From: JAGPCK01 sp041675505
GTDB lineage: Bacteria > Bacteroidota > Bacteroidia > UKL13-3
Assembly (NCBI GenBank): GCA_041675505.1
Contig: JBAYTR010000017.1
Span: 18,059-82,058 of the forward strand
Length of the DNA stretch: 64,000 nucleotides
Direction of reading: 5' to 3'
Below the pieces are notes generated by a model. The model saw nothing but the letters and a program-made list of their open reading frames with translations. It did no database searches and was not told where the DNA came from. The position numbers were made by a program, and so were the translations under genes. Position 1 is the first letter of the stretch, and every line of letters begins with the position of its first letter. This document shows, piece after piece, positions 51,900-61,600 of this stretch.

Positions 51900-54800
51900 A
51901 TGAAAAAAATTTACTCTCTAATGGTAATGCTTACACTTACCGCTTTAAGTGTAACTGTATGGGCTCAAACACCTATGCTTAGAAGGCAAACAGGAACAGG
52001 TGGCAACTCAATTCCTTTGGGAAGCGGATGGAACAATTACAAAGGGGCATACATTTATGCACCGGGTGAATTAACCGGAACTCTGCAGGGCGGAACGATT
52101 AATAAGGTTTATTTTCGCCCTACCGGTAGTGGGACTACAACTATCACTAACCTTATTATTCGTATTTCACAAACCACAGCCACCACGTTTACCAATAACA
52201 CCTATCCAAACGGAACTTTGGTTTATCAGGGTAATATAACTCTTTCTCATACTGGCGGGCAATGGGTAGGAATTACTTTGCAAAATGGTTTTGCATATAA
52301 CCCATCGCAATCTATTGTAGTTGAAGTATCCAATACTTCGGTAACAGGAAGCGGACTTGTTTTCTATACAACCAACACAGCAGGAAAACGTTTATATGCC
52401 TCAGGCCAAACAGCAACTACTGGAAATATCGATACACAGTGGGCAGATTTCGGGTTTGATTTATTAACAGCCCCGAATAATATTGGTATTACAGCTCTTC
52501 TTTCTCCCGCCAACTCTTGCGGAGAAACATCAACACCCGTAACAGTGAGAATACAGAACTATGGAAATAACTCCATGACAGGTTTTTCCATTACCACTGA
52601 TATTACAGGCGCCATGACCACAACCTTTAACCGTCCTGTTTTCTCTCGTTCTATTCCTGCCGGTGGAAGTGATACCGCCATTATGGGTTATATCAACACT
52701 TCAGCTACCATCGGAAATGTAAGTTTCAAATCCTATTCATATATAGTATCTGACACTGCACGTTGGAACGATACCAATTTAACTTCAATTAATTTTTTGA
52801 GTACACCCGGAAATGCAGTATTCACTCAAAATCCGGTGAATGTTTGCGGAAGTGCACCGATTAATATTTCTACAACAAACGTGGCAAATACTTCAACCTT
52901 ATGGTACAATTCAGCTTCTGGTGGCGGAGTGCTGGCAATAAATGATACATTATCCAGTGGCTTATTGGTTGCGCCAACCACAACTTTTTATGCTGCAAAA
53001 GCCAGATTTACTGCCTCTCAAAATTTCGGTTTTGCTCAGTCCAATACATATTATGGAGGCTCAGGATTCGGATATATGGTTGATGTTACAGCAGGAAGTA
53101 GCAGTTTGATTATTGATAGTCTTAGTTTCTTTAATACAACAGGCTTTACCGCATCAAATTTTAAAGTATATTATAAGTTAGGAAGTTTGACCGGTTTCCA
53201 GTCAAATGCTTCAGCTTGGATATTAGCAGCAGATCTTAAAAATTATTCTTTACCCGGTTTTGGGGAAAATAAAATACCTGCCGGTAATTTTATAGTACCT
53301 GCCGGTCAAGTTATGGGTGTATATGTATTTATAGAGTCAGGTACAGCTTACATGCACAACCCTGCTTCATCTATTACCAATGGCGATATCACAATATCTA
53401 ACACATACATTAATAATGGTAGTGTTTTCTCCGGAAACCTGGGTCAAACCTACCAAATTGACATTAAGTTTTATTACAGAAAAGCTTGTGTTAGTTCACG
53501 TTTGCCTATTACCATCAACATGAATTCACGCCCAACAGGTGCAGATTTATTGCCCGGTGCAATTTTCCAGGGAACGAGCAATGTCGGAACATCATTAAGT
53601 CCCGATGTGGTAGGAGAGTTGGATACAGTTATCTACAAACTTGTACCGCCAACAGCATTCAGTAATGCTGACTTTGGTACATCATGGACCATTAGCTCAC
53701 TTTCTTTCAATACCATATATGGTAACCCACCTGCCACAGGCGATACGTTAACAATTGTTCCATCTTCTTCAAATGATGGTACTTTACGTTTTGTGCCTTC
53801 TGCTTTGTATGCTGATAGTACTTTTAAACTCAATATCACCTTATATAATATAGCTACAGGTTGTGATTCTACTTTAGAGCGTTACTTATATGTGGCCCCT
53901 AAACCTGTTCCTAATTTTGGGGCATCATTGGCATGTGACGGACAAGATGTTAATTTTACGGATAGTTCAAGCATTCGTAGCGGCCAAATGTACTATTTGT
54001 GGAATTTTGGAGATACTACTAATGCCACATCAATTGATCAAAATCCTAAATATACCTATTCTGGCCCCGGCACATATACAGTTACTTTAGATGTTACTTC
54101 GGGATACGGCTATAAAAAGACCATTACCAAACAAGTTACAGTATACTATCGCCCTGATCCTAACTTTACTTTCACCAACGTTTGTTTGGGAGGCACTTCA
54201 CAATTTACCAATAAGTCAACTTTACAGGGCACTCAATTCCCTATGACCTATTTATGGACAATGGGCAATAGTTCAACAAGCACACAAACCAATGCTTCTA
54301 CCCAGTACCCTATGTACGGTAATTACAATGTTACGCTCAAAGCAACCACCAGTGTGGGCTGTGAGCGTAGCATCACTAAAGAAGTGAATGTGTTTCCGTT
54401 GCCTGATGCTGATTTTACCAGCGGACCTCCTTGTTCAGGCTTAAACACACAGTTTAATAACAACAGCACTATTGCTTACGGTTTAGTTGGTTATGAGTGG
54501 GAGTTTGGTGACGGAACAGATGAAACACAGAAATCGCCTACTCATACGTACGATGCAAACGGTACTTACTCTGTAAAAATGATTGCTACTTCAGAATTCG
54601 GATGCGTTGACTCTATCAGAAAAAATGTTGTTGTATCAGTTAAACCGGTTTCTAACTTTACATTTAATAACACTTGTATTGGTGATTCGGTTAATTTCAC
54701 TAATACGTCTACTATTACAGGGTCAACCATTGCATCTACAGAATGGAATTTTGGTGATGGTAATACCTCAAACAACAATGCTCCTACATTAAGGCACACA

Positions 54801-55661
54801 TATGGAACTACAGGTGTATACACTGTAAAACTGAAATCGACTTCAGTAAATAATTGCAGTGATGAAAAAACCGTTACAGTTGCAGTAACACAAAAACCAT
54901 CAGCTGATTTCGGCACTTTGTCAGGCGCTTGTGCAGGTACAGAATTGCAGTTCAACAACCTGTCTACTATAGGAACAGGAACTTTGGGTTACAGTTGGAA
55001 CTTTGGTACAGATACTTCTACATTGCAAAATCCTAAACACACCTTTGCTGCATCGGGTTCTTTCCCTGTTTCATTAACAGCTACCAGCAGTGCAGGTTGT
55101 GCTGATATGATTTCTAAGAATATAGTAGTAAATGCATTACCAAATGCTGCGTTTACAGTTGATTATACAAACAAAGCAATCAGAGAAATTAAATGTACTC
55201 CGGCTGATTCCAACCTGATGGGCTACCTTTGGGATATGGGTGATGGAACTACCTTTACACAAATTGCTCCTGTATACAGTTACTTAAGTAACGGACCCTT
55301 TACAGTAAAATTATCAGCAGTAAGCAATGCAGGATGTATTGGAAAAGGTGCTGACCAAACCGTATTCTTTAATGTATCTGATGGAACTACTTTAGCTTCT
55401 AAATCAGGTTTTGAAGTTTATCCGAATCCATTTACTGATAGGGCCGCTGTAAAAGTAGTTTTAGCTGAAAATACTTCCGTTAACATTGATCTGATAGATC
55501 AATTAGGGCGCAAAGTAAGCACAATTGCATCAGGCAACTTTAATGCAGGTGAGCATGAATTTGAATTGAATGCAACCTCTTCTATGGCTTCAGGCATCTA
55601 CTTCATTGTGCTTACAACCAACAGCAGCAGAGAAGTGAAATCAATCGTATTGAAAAAATAA
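51900..55661 (+). CDS. giant secreted PKD protein 2 (sandwich head), T9SS
   Basis: A 1253-residue protein. The signal peptide (MKKIYSLMVMLTLTAL...VWAQ) starts at ATG 51900, so I do not use the in-frame start at 51837. The head of about 547 residues has a beta-sandwich ('YAPGELTGTLQGGTINKVYF'; 'WADFGFDL'), a CARDB-like domain ('ALLSPANSCGETSTPVTVRI') and an Ig-like stretch. The tail begins at nt 53541 and matches PKD proteins 1 and 3 throughout: one Ig-like domain, six PKD domains, and the type A T9SS end 'FEVYPNPFTDRAAVKV'. The next gene starts 35 bases on with no terminator, so these two are likely one transcript. Confidence 0.85.
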   Translation: MKKIYSLMVMLTLTALSVTVWAQTPMLRRQTGTGGNSIPLGSGWNNYKGAYIYAPGELTGTLQGGTINKVYFRPTGSGTTTITNLIIRISQTTATTFTNNTYPNGTLVYQGNITLSHTGGQWVGITLQNGFAYNPSQSIVVEVSNTSVTGSGLVFYTTNTAGKRLYASGQTATTGNIDTQWADFGFDLLTAPNNIGITALLSPANSCGETSTPVTVRIQNYGNNSMTGFSITTDITGAMTTTFNRPVFSRSIPAGGSDTAIMGYINTSATIGNVSFKSYSYIVSDTARWNDTNLTSINFLSTPGNAVFTQNPVNVCGSAPINISTTNVANTSTLWYNSASGGGVLAINDTLSSGLLVAPTTTFYAAKARFTASQNFGFAQSNTYYGGSGFGYMVDVTAGSSSLIIDSLSFFNTTGFTASNFKVYYKLGSLTGFQSNASAWILAADLKNYSLPGFGENKIPAGNFIVPAGQVMGVYVFIESGTAYMHNPASSITNGDITISNTYINNGSVFSGNLGQTYQIDIKFYYRKACVSSRLPITINMNSRPTGADLLPGAIFQGTSNVGTSLSPDVVGELDTVIYKLVPPTAFSNADFGTSWTISSLSFNTIYGNPPATGDTLTIVPSSSNDGTLRFVPSALYADSTFKLNITLYNIATGCDSTLERYLYVAPKPVPNFGASLACDGQDVNFTDSSSIRSGQMYYLWNFGDTTNATSIDQNPKYTYSGPGTYTVTLDVTSGYGYKKTITKQVTVYYRPDPNFTFTNVCLGGTSQFTNKSTLQGTQFPMTYLWTMGNSSTSTQTNASTQYPMYGNYNVTLKATTSVGCERSITKEVNVFPLPDADFTSGPPCSGLNTQFNNNSTIAYGLVGYEWEFGDGTDETQKSPTHTYDANGTYSVKMIATSEFGCVDSIRKNVVVSVKPVSNFTFNNTCIGDSVNFTNTSTITGSTIASTEWNFGDGNTSNNNAPTLRHTYGTTGVYTVKLKSTSVNNCSDEKTVTVAVTQKPSADFGTLSGACAGTELQFNNLSTIGTGTLGYSWNFGTDTSTLQNPKHTFAASGSFPVSLTATSSAGCADMISKNIVVNALPNAAFTVDYTNKAIREIKCTPADSNLMGYLWDMGDGTTFTQIAPVYSYLSNGPFTVKLSAVSNAGCIGKGADQTVFFNVSDGTTLASKSGFEVYPNPFTDRAAVKVVLAENTSVNIDLIDQLGRKVSTIASGNFNAGEHEFELNATSSMASGIYFIVLTTNSSREVKSIVLKK

Positions 55662-55696
55662 ATCTAATCATAACATAAACCAACAATCCATCATTT

Positions 55697-58600
55697 ATGA
55701 GAAAGTCGCTTTACTTAATTTTGCTCTACCTGGCTATTTGTTCGGTAGGGTATGCTCAAACGTACTGTACGCCTACGGTAGCCAATGTGGCCAACTATGG
55801 CATTGGTATACTCAATGTAACAGTAGCAGGTGTAAGTAACACCTCAACAACACCAAGTGTTGCCCCAACTTATTTTGATTATACCGGACTTGCCTCTACA
55901 GCAAGTGCTACTCCCGGAGCTACGGTGAACGTAAGTGTTCAGTTGGGTACAGGTAACTCAACAGTTGTAGGTTGTTACATTGATTGGAATAACGATGGAA
56001 CATTTAATACCACAATTAACAGTGAGTTTATGTGGTTTAACACCGTTTTTACAGCCAGTTCAACTCAAAGTGGAACATTTGTAGTTCCTTCAGTTGCTCC
56101 CGGAGTGTATAGAATGAGGTTTTCATCAGAGTTTGGCGGGTTTACAACCCCGGCAGGTCCTTGTGGCTCCAACTATGGTGAATACGAAGATTATCTTTTT
56201 GTAGTAAGAGCAACAAGTGGAACTGATGCTTTAGCCTATGCGCTAACTTCACCAACGTCTTTTACCACAGGTAATAATAACGTTTCAATTAGATGGTTCA
56301 ACGTTGGTGCTACAACTATTACTTCAGCATCGCTTGGCTACCGTTTTAACAACGGTACGCCTGTAACACAAACCTTCTCAGGCTCATTGGCCGCTGGTTC
56401 GGGTGCTACAACAGCTATTACTACACAGTTAAACATTTCTTCAACAGGTGTGTTTCCTTTCAAAGCATTTGCCTCAGCTCCTTCTGATGCTAATCTCAAT
56501 AACGACACGCTAACCAGAACAATTCTTATTTGTAACACGATGAGCGGTAATTATACCATTGACTCATCTCAAGCAACTTCGAGTACAAATTTCAATACAT
56601 TTACTGAAGCTGTTCAGTTTCTATCTTGTGGAGGTATAACCGGACCAGTAAACATAACTGTAGCAAAAGGAACATTTAACGAGCAGATTGTTATTCCTCC
56701 TATTCCGGGTGCTTCTGCTACCAACACTGTTACCTTTAACGGTGGTACAGGAAACGCATCTACCCGTGTGCTCAAGTTTGATTTCCCGGGATCTCCTACT
56801 AATTATGCTGTAGTAAGACTTAACGGAGCAGATTATGTTCGCATCAAGAACATAACCATTGCCTCTACAAGCACTAACTATGGATATGGAGTATTGTTTA
56901 ATACTTCAGCAGACAACAACATCATTGACAGTTGTGTTATTGATTTGGGATCTGTTACCAGTACGAACTCCAATTTTTCAGCAGGTATTAACTTTAGCAA
57001 TTCGCCAACTTCTGTTACTACCTCAGGTAGCAATGGTAACAACAACCTCATTAGAGGTTGCCAAATTTTAGGAAGTGCAACAGGTGGTCCATACAGAGGT
57101 ATCAATATGTATGGCAATACTTCAGGAACCAGCACCAGCGGTAATCAAATCATTGGCAACACTATTTCTGATTTCTTTGAATCGGGTATATATATTCAAT
57201 ATTACATGAATAATTTACTCATTAGCGGAAATACAATTTCTCGACCTAACAGAACTTCGAGCACTACTGTATATGGTATCAGCACTCAGTGGTACAACCA
57301 AAACCTTGTGATTGAAGGGAATAAAATTCACAATCCATTCGGAGGTTCTACTACCACAACCAATTCATTCTTTGGTATATACTCTCAGTACAATTACTAT
57401 GCTGGAAACGTTATCAGAAACAATGCCATTTATAATGTAAATGGTATGGGAAGTAACTATGGTATTTATGATTACTACAATTATGCTTCTCCTACATCAA
57501 TGCCTATTTACTTTAATACGATATCGCTGGATAATTCAACAGCCAAAACCAACAGTAACCCAGATTATGGTATTTATGTGTATATGTCACAAAACAATGC
57601 TTCTTATGTAAAGCAAATTAGAAATAACATTATTTCTGTGACAAGAGACGGATCTTCTTCGGGTGCTTTGCGTTACGGTATGTACTTTCAGGATGCATTT
57701 TTTATGGTTTCAGATTATAACCTGTTGAATGTAAATGCTGCAGTAGGAACAAATGTTTCCGTTTATCAAAATGGCACAAATTACAATACGTTAGGCGCCT
57801 GGAGAGCTTCAAATTCGAATGCATTTGATCAAAATAGTTTCTCCGTTAACCCGCAGTTTGTAAATATTGTTTCAAACGTAACGCCCACCTCTTGTGCAGT
57901 AAACAACAGGGGAGTAGCAATAACAGGAATTACAACAGATATTACCGGTGCTACCAGAGGAACAGTTCCTGATCCGGGAGCATTAGAATTTAATGCCGGT
58001 GGCGCAAATGATGCCGGTATCAGTGCACTCGTAAATCCGGGAGGAATTTATTGTGCAGGTTCACAAACGGTATCTGTAAAGTTGAAAAACTTTGGTACAG
58101 CAACTTTAACCTCTGCATCTATCAACTGGATAATTGGTGGAACAGGACAAACTCCTTTCTCTTGGACAGGAAGTTTGGCTCCCGGTGCTGAAACAACAGT
58201 GAACATTGGAACTTACAATTTCCCTGCATCACCGGTTTCTTTCAGTACTTATACCACTTCGCCCAATGGTTCAAGTGATGCATGTAACTTAAATGATACT
58301 ATGGTAATGCCTACCGTTCAGGCTGGTTTAGCCGGTACTTACACCATTGATCCGTTAGGCTCAGGCTCTACCAACTTTATCAGCTTTGCTACAGCAGTTA
58401 CTGCTTTACAACAACGGGGAGTATGTAGTGCGGTAACTTTTAACGTTGCTGCAGGTACTTACATTGAACAGGTAATAGTTACTCCTGTGTCGGGTGCATC
58501 CGCTGCTAATACCATTACCTTTAATGGTGGAACAGGTAATGTGGCTACACGTATTCTCCAATTCCCGACTAGCTCAAATGGTTACGGACATGTTGACTTA

Positions 58601-61600
58601 AACGGAGCAGATAACATCATCTTTAAAAATATTACCATAAAATCACGTCCAGGACAAACCTCAGGTTATTTCGGTGTTTTATTAAGAAATCAGGCTGATA
58701 ATAATGTGATTGATTCATGCATTATAGACATGGCCGGGCTTACCACCACCACAACAACCAACATGGGTATTGTTATGAGTGGTTCACAATTCAGTTACAG
58801 CACTTCAGGTAATCATGGTAGTAACAATATCTTCCGCGGCAGCCAAATTTTAGGTTCAGCAACGGGCGGTGCATACTACGGAATATGTATTTATCCAGGT
58901 AGTAATGGTACAGCCGGTACTTTGAACAACAAGATAATTGGCAATACTATTCAGAATTTCTATAATTATGGTATCTACACCTACTATGCAAATGGTACTT
59001 TGATTTCAGGAAATGATATCAGCAGACCAAACAGAACGATAACTACTACAACCTACGGTATATATGGTTGGTATGATGATTATGCTGTCTATGAAAATAA
59101 CAGTATTCACGATCCGTTTGCCGGAGCACCAACTACAACCAGTACTTTCTATGGTTTGTATCTTTATAACAACTCAGGAGGTTCAGGTCCGGTTAAAGCT
59201 ATCAACAACAAGTTTTACAACATGAACAGTAACGGGTCACTTAACCCGATTTATGTTCAATATGAACAAAACATGTTGATAGCCCACAACTCCATCTCTA
59301 TGGATCATACTACTTCCACATCTACCTCTACTTCGTATGGTATATATTTCTATTGGGCCAACGTATCAGCCACACCGGCAATTATCAAAAATAATATAAT
59401 TAGTATTACACGTGGCGGCACAGGAACTAAACGTGCAATGCACTTGCAGTACTATTACTTTATTTCTGATAACAACATTATTCATTTATCAGCTACCAAT
59501 GCTACTATGGGATACTATTACGGTTATCGTCCAACAGCATTCACTACTCTTTCAACAGGCACTTACAATACATTGGCTCTTTGGAAAACAGGTCAGCCGG
59601 GCATGGATGTAAACTCAGTAGCATTGAACCCTACATTTACTAATGCTGCTACAGGTAATCTTACACCAACCAATACCTCAGCAAATAATGTTGGAGGCGC
59701 AACAAGTGTAACCTTAGACATTAATGGCAATCCACGTCACCCAAATACACCTGACCCAGGTGCTTACGAGTGGGGACCAGCTTGTTCCGGTACGCCAGCA
59801 GTATTTGGTGTTACTATCAACAATGGTGGTTCACCGGTTTGTAGCGGATCTACAGTGATACTTACCGCACAGTTTGATTTTGTTTCCGGATTAACTTTCC
59901 AATGGCAAGAATCAACTAACGGTACGTCTTACTCAAATATTACAGGAGCAACCAACTTTAGCTACACTACGCCTCCTATTACTTCACCAATGTACTACCG
60001 TTGTGCAGTTACTTGTTCAACATCCACACAAACAGCTACCACATCAGCAGTTATTGTAAACACAGGTATGTCGGGTGCTTACACCATTAACCCTGCAGGT
60101 TCAGGTTTAACTAACTTTACTACGTTCCAGGCTGCAATCACAGCTATGAATACGTTTGGAATTTGTGGTCCGGTAACATTTACTGTTTCAAACGGAACAT
60201 ATCCCGGTCGTATAGTTATTCCTCAAGTCTTAGGAGCGACAGCAACCAACACCGTTACTTTTGATGGTGGTTCTGGTAATGCAGATAATGTATTAATTAC
60301 AGAGGCATTCACAACAACTCCGATTACCTCTTATGCTATTGTTCATTTGAATGGCGCTGATAATATCCGTTTCCGTAACATGACTGTGAAAACAAACCAC
60401 ACTAACTACGGATGGGGTTTCTTAATAAACAATGCAGCTAACAACAACATAGTTGAAAATTGCACGGTTGACTTGAGTGGCGGCACTTCATTAAGCACGG
60501 CTTTAATGGGTATTGTTTTTAGTGGCAGCGCAACAAGCTATAGTACTACAGGAAATCACTCCAACAATACCATTGTTCAAAATAACTACATCAAAGGTTC
60601 TGCAACCGGTGGAGCTTATTTTGGTATCAGTAATTACGGCAGTTTCAATACTTCTGAGAACATGAATGTAAGTATTCTCAATAACAGAGTTGAGAACTTC
60701 TATCAGTACGGTATATATGCCTATTACTATTCTCCAAACATGATTATAAGAGGTAATACCATTAGCAAACCTAACCGTACAGCAGTTACAACATTCTATG
60801 GTATTTATTCAGTAGTTGGTTACGGCAGAATAATTGACGGAAATACCATTACCAATCCGTTTGGAGGTGCCCCTACAACTACCAATACTTTTTATGGTAT
60901 CTACTCAAATAGTGATGGAACTACAGCTTTACCTGTTACCATCAGCAATAACTTAATTCACAGCGCTTACGGGAACGGACAGATGTTTGGTATTTATGCT
61001 GCGTCAACTTACTATGCTTCTATTACTCACAACACCATAGTATTTGATAGAGATGAAACAAACTCAAATAACACGAGCACTATTTACGGAATTTATACAA
61101 ACGGTTCAACCAATGCATCGTATCCATTGGATTTCAAAAATAACATCATCAACATCACCCGTTCAGGTGGTACACGTTATGGTATCTACCAGACAAGCAA
61201 TCCGTATTACATGGCCAGTGATAACAACAATATCTATGTAAACGGTACCGGTTCTACCAACTACTTCGGATTCAGAGGTGGAAACCAAGCTACCATGGCA
61301 GCATGGAGAACGGCCACCGGAGGTGATAACAACAGTGTTAGTATTGATCCGATATTTACAGCAGCATGGGATTATACTCCTACCAATCCTTCACTTAATA
61401 ACTTAGGTGCACCGTCATCTAACCTTTATCAGATGGTGTCTATGGATAAAAACGGCTTAGTTCGTAAACCATCTGCTCCTGATTTGGGTTGCATTGAATG
61501 GACGCCTCTTTGCGTAGGTTCAGGAATTACTCAAGGAACTCCTTTCCAGGGTACCATGCGTGCAGGTTCTTTATCTGATTTTGATCACTTGAAAGCAGAG

